Assembly (NCBI RefSeq): GCF_030063355.1
Contig: NZ_JASISZ010000015.1
Coordinates: 44,272-108,271, forward strand
Origin: Streptomyces sp. PH10-H1
GTDB lineage: Bacteria > Actinomycetota > Actinomycetes > Streptomycetales > Streptomycetaceae
DNA length: 64,000 nucleotides
Direction of reading: 5' to 3'
Positions 16,214 through 23,564 of the stretch are shown one piece after another; position 1 is the first letter of the stretch; each line of letters starts with the position of its first letter. Made by a program: the position numbers and the translations under genes. The notes under the pieces were generated by a model. The model had not been told where the DNA came from and searched no databases. It saw only the letters and a program-made list of their open reading frames with translations.

Positions 16214-17436
16214 CGGACAAGCAGGCCCTGTCGATCGACCCGGCCATCGCGCCGCCCGGCACGCGCAATTTCCGGGACGCGGGCGGCATCCCGGCCGACA
16301 AGTGGCGCGCCGACCAGAACGGCGAGACCCTCGTGCCCACCCACTGCTGCTTCTGCGGAGTGCAGTGCGGGATGTATCTGCGGGTGGACAAGCACGGCAA
16401 GGTCTTCGGCGTCGAGCCGCGCAACCACGACATCAACCGGATGCGGCTGTGCCCCAAGGGCATCGACGCCTACCAGCAGGTCAACCACCCGGACCGGCTC
16501 ACGGCGCCGCTGATGCGGCGCTCACGCGACGAGCCGTTCCGGGAGGCGAGCTGGCAGGAGGCGCTGGACTTCACCGTCTCCGAGATCCGCCGGATCCAGC
16601 AGGCGACCGGCAACGACTCGTTCGGGATGCTCGGCGGCGCGAGCCTGTTCTCCGAGAAGACGTACCTGGTCGGCAAGTTCGCCCGGGTCGCGCTGAAGAC
16701 CAAGCACGTCGACTACAACGGCCGGCTCTGCATGGTGAGCGCCGCCGGAGCCAACAAGCTGGCTTTCGGCATCGACCGGGTAGGGAACCCGTTCTCCGAC
16801 ATCCTGCTGAGCGACTGCCTGCTCATTGCCGGCTCGAATGTCGGCGAGTGCTTCCCCGTCCACACCCAGTACATCTGGGGCGCGCGGGACCGGGGCGCCG
16901 ACGAGCTGCGGGTGGCTTCGGCCGGCACGGTCATCGACTACTCCGGCATCACCTACGAGCGGCTGGAGGAGACCGGCGGAATCGCCTGGCCGTGTCCCTC
17001 CACCGACCACCCGGGCACGCCGCGGCTGTTCGAAGACGGACAGACCTACCACCCGGACGGCAGGATCCATCTGCAGACGGTGGAGTGGCACCCGCCGATG
17101 GACCCCTACAGCGACGAGTTCCCGCTGTCGCTCACCACCGGCCGCACCGTGGCGCACTTCCTGTCCGGCAACCAGACCCGGCGACTGGGCGCGCTCGTTG
17201 AGCAGACCCCGCGCCCCTGGGTCGAGGTGCACCCCTCGCACGGCTTCCGCAACGGCGACCCGGTACGGGTGGTCACCCGGCGCGGCAGCACCGTGTACCC
17301 GGCCCTGGTCGTCGCGTCGATCCGCCCCCCCGGGCCGCTGCATCGGCTGCCAGGCCTGCGTCTCCGCCTGCCGCGAATGCGATTCGCACCGCGGCAAGTC
17401 GATGATCCATCTCGACTACCACGACGAGGGCAGTAG
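16210..17436 (+). pseudogene. Molybdopterin (bis-MGD) oxidoreductase with internal deletion
   Basis: The GTG start overlaps the preceding stop. The N-terminus has a [4Fe-4S] motif THCCFCGVQCGMYL...RLCPKG and the Mo-bisMGD domain up to QYIWGARDRG, as in assimilatory/periplasmic nitrate-reductase-like enzymes. Then, near 16895-16912, the text jumps straight to ELRVASAGTVIDYSGITYE, which in full-length relatives lies some 300 residues further on. It continues through the MGD-binding C-domain (LTTGRTVAHFLSGNQTRR) to VVASIRP and breaks again at about 17324, before the usual end. The reading frame is 408 codons instead of about 750. Broken unless the assembly dropped DNA. Confidence 0.8.
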
Positions 17437-17902
17437 CGTCGCCTCGCTGCCGAGCGTGTGCATGCACTGCGAGGACCCGGTCGCGCCCTGCGCCGAGGTC
17501 TGCCCGGCCGACGCGATCCTCATCACCCCGGACGGCGTGGTGCAGGAAGCGGACATGACCCGCTGCATCGGCTGCGCCAACTGCGTCAACGCCTGCCCCT
17601 TCGGCATCCCGAAGACCGACCTGCAGGCGAAGCTCCAGATGAAGTGCAACCTCTGCTATGACCGCAGCGCGTACGGCCTCGCCCCCATGTGCGCCACCGT
17701 CTGCCCGACCGGCGCCCTGTTCTACGGAACGCTCGAGGAACTGCAGGCCGAGCGGCCCGGTGTCGAGGTCGCCGACTCCTTCGTGTTCGGCGACGTGATG
17801 GTCAAGACCGGAGTGGCGATGGTCGTCCCGGCCGACAAGGTCCAGTGGCCGGTGCCCGGCGGGCTGCCGGTCATCGAGGTGAACGGGGTCGATGTCCGAT
17901 GA
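17333..17902 (+). pseudogene. Four-cluster [4Fe-4S] ferredoxin subunit, start lost
   Basis: The frame opens inside the first iron-sulfur motif (GRCIGCQACVSACRECDSH) directly after the truncated Mo gene, with no start codon or ribosome site of its own. Further cysteine motifs follow: VCMHCEDPVAPCAEVCPADA, CIGCANCVNACPFG and KCNLCYDRSAYGLAPMCATVCPTGA, so three to four clusters of the NrfC/DmsB type. Likely missing: about 15 N-terminal residues. An ATG at 17402 would delete the first cluster. It overlaps the Rieske gene by ATGA. Confidence 0.8.
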
Positions 17903-18543
17903 CAACCACCACCGGGCAGCCGGACACGCATCCCGATCCGGACCAGGAGGCCCTGCACGATCGGATCAGCGCCGACTCACTCACCACCCGCCGCGACTAT
18001 CTGCGGATTGTGGCCACCGTCTCCGGCGGCCTAGCAGTCGGCGGTGCGGCCGTCGCCGGGGGAGTGCTGCACCGGCACGGTGACGGCACGGCCGAGCCGA
18101 AGAAGATCGCCGACCGCATCGGGCGCGGCCAGTCCCTTTCCTTCCGCTACCCCGGCGAGGACGACCGGGCGGTCGCGGTGCGGACGACCGACGGCACCCT
18201 CGTCGGCTACTCCGCGATCTGCACCCATCTGGCCTGCGCGGTGCTGTGGCGGGCGGAGCGGGGCAGCGAGGGCGAGTTGTACTGCCCGTGCCACGAGGGA
18301 GTCTTCGACGCCCGCACCGGCGACGTCTCCGCCGGCCCGCCGCCGCGCGGACTGCCCAAGGTGGTGCTCGTCGAGCGGACGGACGGCAGCGTATGGGCGG
18401 TCGGCACCGCGCGCTCCGGGGAGAGCGCGGAGGAAGGGCTGTGCCGTCAGCTCCTCGACTCCCGTCCCGAGGTGGCCGGTCAGCTCGGCTGCCCCGGAGC
18501 CAAGGCCCAGGGCAGCACCACCGAGGGAGGCCAACGCACATGA
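17899..18543 (+). CDS. Tat-exported Rieske [2Fe-2S] protein
   Basis: 214 residues. A twin-arginine-like anchor (TTRRDYLRIVATVSGGLAVG, about 28-50) precedes a Rieske domain with both cluster boxes: CTHLAC and CPCHEG. The C-terminal 40 residues are Ser/Gly-rich. Intact, with ATGA overlaps on both sides, so it is co-translated with the ferredoxin and the small membrane protein. A Rieske subunit beside a Mo enzyme and a heme-b protein suggests a membrane electron-transfer complex; the substrate is unknown. Confidence 0.88.
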   Translation: MTTTTGQPDTHPDPDQEALHDRISADSLTTRRDYLRIVATVSGGLAVGGAAVAGGVLHRHGDGTAEPKKIADRIGRGQSLSFRYPGEDDRAVAVRTTDGTLVGYSAICTHLACAVLWRAERGSEGELYCPCHEGVFDARTGDVSAGPPPRGLPKVVLVERTDGSVWAVGTARSGESAEEGLCRQLLDSRPEVAGQLGCPGAKAQGSTTEGGQRT

Positions 18544-18896
18544 CGGACAACCCGCTGTCCTACCACCCGGGCAGCGACGAGCCCAGGCTCAACCGCCCGG
18601 TGCGCGAGCGCTACCCGCAGATCCGCCCGACCAGCGGTTACGGCGACCCCCGGGTGCGCCACACCGGCCCCGGCCCCGGTGCCGGCAGCGAGCAGGAACC
18701 CGAACGCTCCGCCAAACTCTCCGCCCGGCTGGCTTTGGCGATCACTGTCGTCATCGGCCAGCTGTGGGCCCTGTCCATCGCCGTCAACGAATGGATGCAG
18801 GGCAGCACGGGCACCGCCTGGTGGTGCGCGGGATTCCTCGGCGCGTCCTTCCTGGTGGTACTCGGTCTCTGGGCACTCGACCCGAAGGACCGATGA
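18540..18896 (+). CDS. Small two-helix membrane protein of the redox cluster
   Basis: 118 residues. The N-terminal 55 are polar (Pro/Arg/Gly-rich). Two membrane helices follow: LALAITVVIGQLWALSIAV and WWCAGFLGASFLVVLGLWAL, ending DPKDR. It overlaps the Rieske gene by ATGA, so it belongs to the same operon and is probably an accessory subunit. No recognised function. Confidence 0.8.
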   Translation: MTDNPLSYHPGSDEPRLNRPVRERYPQIRPTSGYGDPRVRHTGPGPGAGSEQEPERSAKLSARLALAITVVIGQLWALSIAVNEWMQGSTGTAWWCAGFLGASFLVVLGLWALDPKDR

Positions 18897-18952
18897 CGAC
18901 GGCCACCGAGGAATGGACGACCACCGCGGAGCGGACGATCACCGCGGGGTGA
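18893..18952 (+). other. 19-codon mini-ORF in a repeat after the redox operon
   Basis: An ATG overlapping the previous stop (ATGA) opens 19 codons, Thr/Ala/Glu-rich. The DNA from 18910 to 18990 is a degenerate repeat of GACSACCACCGCGG-like units. It is more likely another post-stop repeat than a gene. Confidence 0.25.
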
Positions 18953-19046
18953 ACGATGACCGCGGGATGGGCGACCACCGCGGGGTGAGGCCGGGCCCGC
19001 GAGGGCGCGGAACCGCCCCGCTGATCTCCGGCCGTACCCTGGAGGC

Positions 19047-19283
19047 ATGAGCACCGCTCCCGAGCACCAGCCCGACCCCCGGACCGACGCCCAGCCCGAC
19101 GCCCAGTCCGGACCACGGTCAGGAAAGCCCCGGCGTGACCCTGCCGCCGCGCTGGTCTTCGACGACCCGCTCGCCCAGCAGTCGTCCGACGATACGGACC
19201 GGGGCTGGGGAGAGCGGCCGTCCGGTGGCGGGAGCGACGACCTCGCCCGATTCCTCGACGAGAAGCCCCCGCACCACATCTGA
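19047..19283 (+). CDS. Small disordered hypothetical protein
   Basis: 78 residues, almost all polar: it opens with Pro/Asp/Gln-rich PDPRTDAQPDAQSG and ends in LARFLDEKPPHHI. One short conserved-looking segment, AAALVFDDPLAQQSSDD, suggests a genuine gene with a binding motif and no fold. ATG 19047 follows CCTGGAGGC. It is convergent with mscL, 10 bp apart. No function recognised. Confidence 0.55.
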   Translation: MSTAPEHQPDPRTDAQPDAQSGPRSGKPRRDPAAALVFDDPLAQQSSDDTDRGWGERPSGGGSDDLARFLDEKPPHHI

Positions 19284-19293
19284 GGCGGCCGGC

Positions 19294-19752
19294 TCAGCGG
19301 CGCTGAGACACCATCACGTCGCGGATCTCGCGCAGCAGCGCGACCTCTGCGGCCTCCGCCTCCGCGTGCTCCACGGCCTCCCTCTGCTCCTTCGCCGCCC
19401 TCTTCGCCAGGTAGCGGGTCATGGGCAGCACCATCAGGAAATAGACCACCGCGGCGGTGATCACGAACGTGAGGACCGCGCTGAGCACCGAGCCCCACAT
19501 GAACGGGATGCCGCTCACCGCCTCGCCCGCGGCATTCACCGAGCAGGGGCCTTTGAGGCACGACCGGTAGTGATCCAGATCCTTGGTGCCGAACGCGCCG
19601 ACCAGGGGATTGATGACGCCCTTGACCACGGAGCTCACCACGTTGGTGAACGCGGCACCGATGACGACGGCGACGGCGAGGTCGATCACATTCCCGCGCA
19701 TCAGGAATTGCTTGAAGCCGTGCAGGACTCCGGCCTGCTTCACGTCGCTCAC
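19294..19752 (-). CDS. mscL: Large-conductance mechanosensitive channel MscL
   Basis: 152-residue pentameric channel that releases osmolytes under hypo-osmotic shock. TM1 has the family sequence GNVIDLAVAVVIGAAFTNVV, a periplasmic loop with two Cys (SCLKGPCSV) follows, TM2 is VLTFVITAAVVYFLMVLPM, and the C-terminus is a charged helix. GTG 19752 with a GAGAG site is preferred over the longer frame opening at 19788. Confidence 0.93.
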   Translation of the reverse strand: MSDVKQAGVLHGFKQFLMRGNVIDLAVAVVIGAAFTNVVSSVVKGVINPLVGAFGTKDLDHYRSCLKGPCSVNAAGEAVSGIPFMWGSVLSAVLTFVITAAVVYFLMVLPMTRYLAKRAAKEQREAVEHAEAEAAEVALLREIRDVMVSQRR

Positions 19753-19854
19753 AGAAATCTCTCTTTCCCCGCGCACAGTTGAGGGCACAGCAGGGCCCGC
19801 AATTTACGGCATTCCGGGAGTGGGATGTCCAATTCGTACCCACGAAAGAGTGAG

Positions 19855-20433
19855 TCAGCACAGCGTCACCGCCAGGGGAGTCGACGCCGCGGCCCCGGTG
19901 ATCTCGGCCGCCGTCCTGCGCGGCACCGCCAGCACGATCAGCGCGCCCTCGCGCTCGCCAGGACCTCCGCCGGCCGATGGCACGGACACCACCGGCGCCG
20001 CCATGGCCACCACGCGGGCGGCGGCCAGCACATCCACCCGGTCGCCGGGCCGCAGCAGCCGCACCGCCGCCGCGTCCGCGATCCGCACCGGCGCCCGCAC
20101 CACGTCCCGGGCATCGCGGGCGGTCCGGGCGCCCCGAACATCCTGTGCGGCCGCCGCGGGTGCCCGCGGTTCGCCGTGCGCCGGCCCGGTGTCCGCGCGC
20201 GGTGCGGACGCCGCCAGCGCCGCGGCGGCCATCGCCAGCCCCGCGGCCACGGTCCGCCGCCTGCGCCGCACCGCCGTACGCAGCCGATGCCGCCCGCCTC
20301 CGGCGCGGATCGCCGGGAACGACGGCACCGCGCAGCGCGGGAGCGTATAGGACTGAGGGGACTCGGGAGCAGGAGGGGAAGAGGGAGAAACTGATGAAGA
20401 AGAGGGATAGGGAGAAACGGGCACGGCGACCAC
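19855..20433 (-). CDS. SAF/CpaB-like domain protein with N-terminal anchor
   Basis: 192 residues as drawn. The first 30 are Ser/Pro-rich and may not be translated. Then comes a basic stretch (RLRTAVRRRRR), a hydrophobic anchor (TVAAGLAMAAAALAASAP), and a SAF-like domain with APVRIADAAAVRLLRPGDRVDVL. Flp-pilus CpaB/RcpC proteins share this domain. Actinomycetes often carry it next to mscL with unknown role. Start uncertain. Confidence 0.65.
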   Translation of the reverse strand: MVAVPVSPYPSSSSVSPSSPPAPESPQSYTLPRCAVPSFPAIRAGGGRHRLRTAVRRRRRTVAAGLAMAAAALAASAPRADTGPAHGEPRAPAAAAQDVRGARTARDARDVVRAPVRIADAAAVRLLRPGDRVDVLAAARVVAMAAPVVSVPSAGGGPGEREGALIVLAVPRRTAAEITGAAASTPLAVTLC

Positions 20434-20613
20434 CGCCTCGGGAAGCTCTGCGGGGATCCGAGTGGATCTCCGCGACTGAGATCTCTACGATCCCGCATCC
20501 CGCCGACGGCCCTCGCGGCCCTGTGGATAACTCGCCAGTTGTGGAAAATCTCCCCACCCGCGAAGGTGACAGAACCACTACCCACGCGCATCGCCGGCCT
20601 ACTCGGGCCACAC

Positions 20614-21462
20614 CTACGGCAGCGTGATCCCCGGGTCCTGGCCGCCCCACGGGTCCACGCACAGGCAGGAGCGGTCCGCCCCCGACGGCAGGCCGCCGAC
20701 CACGTCGAACAGCACCGTCCGCATGCGGTCGACGTTCGCGGCGAAGACTTCGAGCACCTCCTCGTGGGAGACGCCCTCGCCCGTCTCGGCGCCCGCGTCC
20801 AGGTCCGTCACCAGCGTCAATGACGTGTAGCAGAGCCCCAGTTCACGCGCGAGAATCGCCTCCGGGTGCCCGGTCATACCGACCACTGCCCAGCCCTGCG
20901 CCGCATGCCACCGGGACTCGGCCCGGGTGGAGAACCGGGGTCCCTCGACGACGACGAGCGTCCCGCCGTCGACCGCCTCCCAGCCGCCCGCCCGCGCGGT
21001 GTCCACCGCGACCCGCCGTCCCACCGGGCAGTACGGGTCGGCCAGCGACACATGCACGACGTTCGGCTGCTGGCCGTCCGCCCGCGCCTCACCGTCGAAG
21101 TAGGTCTGCGTCCGCGACTTCGTGCGGTCCACGAGCTGGTCGGGCACCAGCAGGGTGCCAGGACCGAACTCGGTGCGCAGGCCGCCCACCGCGCACGGAC
21201 CGAGCACCTGGCGCGCGCCCACCGAGCGCAGCGCCCACAGGTTCGCCCGGTAGTTGATCCGGTGCGGCGGCAAGTGGTGCTTACGTCCGTGCCGCGGCAG
21301 GAACGCCACCCGCCGCCCGGCCACCTCGCCGAGGAAGAGCGAGTCGCTCGGCGGGCCGTAGGGAGTTTCGACCGTGATTTCGGTCACGTCCTCCAGGAAC
21401 GAGTAGAAACCGGACCCGCCAATGACGCCGATATCGGCCCGCGCACCGCTGCTCTCCACCAT
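20614..21462 (-). CDS. mtnP: S-methyl-5'-thioadenosine phosphorylase
   Basis: 282-residue purine-nucleoside-phosphorylase-family enzyme: MTA + phosphate to adenine + methylthioribose-1-phosphate, in methionine salvage. Visible: IGVIGGSGFYSFLED (phosphate loop), LPRHGRKHHLPPHRINYRAN (family signature, about 60-80) and VVVEGPRFSTRAESRW (substrate loop). ATG 21462 is chosen because AGGGTGAT lies about 6 nt upstream. It ends 3' of a minus-strand group that includes the Ruc-like gene. Confidence 0.92.
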   Translation of the reverse strand: MVESSGARADIGVIGGSGFYSFLEDVTEITVETPYGPPSDSLFLGEVAGRRVAFLPRHGRKHHLPPHRINYRANLWALRSVGARQVLGPCAVGGLRTEFGPGTLLVPDQLVDRTKSRTQTYFDGEARADGQQPNVVHVSLADPYCPVGRRVAVDTARAGGWEAVDGGTLVVVEGPRFSTRAESRWHAAQGWAVVGMTGHPEAILARELGLCYTSLTLVTDLDAGAETGEGVSHEEVLEVFAANVDRMRTVLFDVVGGLPSGADRSCLCVDPWGGQDPGITLP

Positions 21463-21495
21463 GCGGATCACCCTAACCGCGCCCGGAAACGACGA

Positions 21496-21524
21496 GGACC
21501 CCGCCGGGTGGATCGGCGGGGTCC
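21496..21524 (-). terminator. Hairpin after the FmdB/Ruc gene
   Basis: A 10-bp perfect stem (GGACCCCGCC, 21496-21505, with 21515-21524) and 9-nt loop lies between the Ruc-like gene and the MTA phosphorylase, both on the minus strand. Confidence 0.6.
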
Positions 21525-21609
21525 GTCATCAACGCGTAAGCCTCACTCGCCCAGGGGCGGTGAGGCTCAAGCGCGAAAAGCATGTAACGCGTGCGCCGCG
21601 TGTAGGGCG

Positions 21610-21939
21610 TCAGGCTGCGGAAGACCCGCTGGAGGAGCTGCTCGAACCGGATGAGGAGCTGCTCGAACCGGATGAGGAACTGCCGGACGAGGACGACGCG
21701 GACGTCGTCGCAGGCTTGGCGTCCGTGCCGCTCTTGGCCGCGGGCGTGGTGGCCGAGGACGAGCCGCGGCTGTCCGTCCGGTAGAAGCCGGAGCCCTTGA
21801 ACACGACCCCGACCGCCGAGAAGATCTTGCGCAGGCGTCCGCTGCAGCTCGGGCAAACGGTCAGAGCGTCATCGCTGAACTTCTGCACCGCCTCGAGGCT
21901 CTCGCCGCACTCGGTGCACTGATATTGGTACGTCGGCAC
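21610..21939 (-). CDS. ruc: FmdB-type zinc-ribbon protein, homologue of the chaperone Ruc
   Basis: 109 residues. A zinc ribbon with two CxxC knuckles (YQCTECGESL, TVCPSCSGRL) is followed by IFSAVGVVFKGSGFYRTDSR. The last 45 residues are a disordered Ser/Gly run. Mycobacterial Rv0991c (Ruc) has this architecture and is described as a redox-regulated chaperone lying next to 5-FCL/galU, as it broadly does here. GTG 21939 has AGGAGG at 21945-21950. A CIRCE element covers the leader, so HrcA/heat-shock control is expected. Confidence 0.8.
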   Translation of the reverse strand: MPTYQYQCTECGESLEAVQKFSDDALTVCPSCSGRLRKIFSAVGVVFKGSGFYRTDSRGSSSATTPAAKSGTDAKPATTSASSSSGSSSSGSSSSSSGSSSSSSGSSAA

Positions 21940-21948
21940 TTGATCCTC

Positions 21949-21975
21949 CTGGCACTCTCACTCGATGAGTGCTAA
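21949..21975 (-). promoter_or_regulatory. CIRCE (HrcA operator) before ruc
   Basis: On the minus strand: TTAGCACTC-N9-GAGTGCCAG. The left arm and spacer match the CIRCE consensus exactly and the right arm matches 7 of 9. It starts 10 nt before the GTG and touches the ribosome site, so HrcA bound here would block expression. Confidence 0.85.
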
Positions 21976-22005
21976 CGACGTTCAATAGTGACGTATTCCG
22001 CCGCG

Positions 22006-23334
22006 TCAGTCCACCGTGACCGGCACGCGGTGACTCATCCCACGTGCCGACCCCTGGACGATCCGTCGCTCGGAGCGCGGTTTGAGCCGCTTGCGCAGCG
22101 CCACGAGGGTGGCGAGCGCCAGTCCCGTGCCGGCCAGCGGCACCACGAAGGCGGCGCTCGCGTTGACCTGGTCCGCCAGCTGTCCGGCCGCCGTCACCGC
22201 GATGGCCTGCCCCAGCGCGACCGAACCGGTCAGCCAGGTGAAGGCCTCGGTGCGGGCGGTGGCGGGCACCAGGGATTCGACGAGGGTGTAGCCGGTGATC
22301 AGCGCGGGGGCGATGCACAGCCCGATGAGCAGGCCGAGCGCGCCGAGCAGCGGCACAGAGTGCACCGCCCACAGCGCCGAGCAGGCCAGTGCCAGCGCCG
22401 TGTAGGAGATCAGCAGCCGGCGCTGCGGGCTGCGGCGCCAGGCAATGGCACCGCAGACCACACCGGCCAGCATGTTGCCGGCCGCGAAGGTCCCGTAGAG
22501 CAGCCCGGCGATGCCCTGCTGCCCGATCTCCTGGGTGAAGGACGTCAGCCCGACCTGCATGCCGCCGAACACCGCGCCGATGCCGAGGAACGCCACGGCC
22601 AGCGCCCGTACGCCCGGAATGGACAGTGCCGAGGTGTGCTTCTCGCGGACGCCGTCGACGGTCGGGTTGGGCGCCGGGGCCGTGCTCCGCTGGGCGGCGA
22701 AGAACAGGCCGCCGACCAGGGTGAGGGCAGCCTCGGCGATGAGGCCCGCCGCCGGGTGCACGCCGGTGCACAGCGCGGTGGCCAGCACCGGGCCGATGAC
22801 GAAGGTGAACTCGTCCGTCACGGACTCGAAGGCCGCCGCGGTGGGCATCAGCGGCGAGCCGTCCAGCTTGGCCGCCCAGCGGGCCCGCACCATCGGCCCG
22901 ATCTGCGGCACCGAGGCGCCGGCCGGCACGGCCGCCGCGAAGAGCGCCCACAGCGGGGCGTGCGACAGCGCCAGCATGGTCAGCAGGATGACGGAGGCCG
23001 TGTGCACGAGGACACCCGGCAGCAGGACGGCGCTCTGCCCGAAACGATCGGCGAGCTTGCCGTTCTGCGGCGCGAACACCGCCATGGAGACGCCGGTCCC
23101 CGCGGCCACGGCGCCGGCCGTGCCGTACGAGCCGGTGGTGTTCTCGACGAGCAGCACGATGCCGATGGTGAGCATCGCGAAGGGCTGCCGGGCCGCGAAC
23201 CCGGGCAGCAGGAACGTCCATGCGCGGGGTGTGCGCAGAAGTTGTCCGTAGCCGGGCCGCTTGGTGGCGGGACTGCCCGGCTGGTTCACCGTGGATGCCA
23301 CGGCTTGGTCCTTTGTGCTGTCTGGTAGCGGCAT
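22006..23334 (-). CDS. MFS transporter (12 TM)
   Basis: 442 residues with 12 predicted helices. An MFS motif-A-like loop is degenerate (APQNGKLADRFGQSAVLLPG). The C-terminal half ends in a basic tail. Related to actinomycete drug/sugar exporters without defined substrate. The leader holds two palindromes (23432-23447, 23483-23495), which implies a repressor encoded elsewhere. The first 30 residues are polar and the true start might be an internal Met. Confidence 0.82.
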   Translation of the reverse strand: MPLPDSTKDQAVASTVNQPGSPATKRPGYGQLLRTPRAWTFLLPGFAARQPFAMLTIGIVLLVENTTGSYGTAGAVAAGTGVSMAVFAPQNGKLADRFGQSAVLLPGVLVHTASVILLTMLALSHAPLWALFAAAVPAGASVPQIGPMVRARWAAKLDGSPLMPTAAAFESVTDEFTFVIGPVLATALCTGVHPAAGLIAEAALTLVGGLFFAAQRSTAPAPNPTVDGVREKHTSALSIPGVRALAVAFLGIGAVFGGMQVGLTSFTQEIGQQGIAGLLYGTFAAGNMLAGVVCGAIAWRRSPQRRLLISYTALALACSALWAVHSVPLLGALGLLIGLCIAPALITGYTLVESLVPATARTEAFTWLTGSVALGQAIAVTAAGQLADQVNASAAFVVPLAGTGLALATLVALRKRLKPRSERRIVQGSARGMSHRVPVTVD

Positions 23335-23431
23335 CCGTCACGGATGGCGCCGAGAGCTGTCCGCTCGCGCAAGACACGGGACGACTGTGGTCTGCCCGTC
23401 GCGCCAGCTCTGCATCAGACAGAGATCCATG

Positions 23432-23456
23432 TACAGAGGTCTCTGTAGTCTCTGTA
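23432..23456. promoter_or_regulatory. Palindrome plus direct repeat upstream of the MFS gene
   Basis: TACAGAG-GT-CTCTGTA (23432-23447) is a perfect 7-2-7 palindrome. Its right part, GTCTCTGTA, is repeated exactly at 23448-23456, giving three half-sites. It lies about 100 bp before the MFS start in the least GC-rich part of the gap. Confidence 0.6.
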
Positions 23457-23482
23457 CTCAACACGTACCGACTCATGATAGC

Positions 23483-23495
23483 GGCACTCAGTGCC
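23483..23495. promoter_or_regulatory. Second palindrome upstream of the MFS gene
   Basis: GGCACT-C-AGTGCC, perfect 6-1-6, 27 bp beyond the first element. It resembles a MarR/TetR half-site pair. Confidence 0.4.
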
Positions 23496-23564
23496 ACTCG
23501 TCCCTGAGACATCCGCCTCAGTACCGCCTCGGGTCAGTGCGGCCCCGCGCAGCACGGCCCCGCC

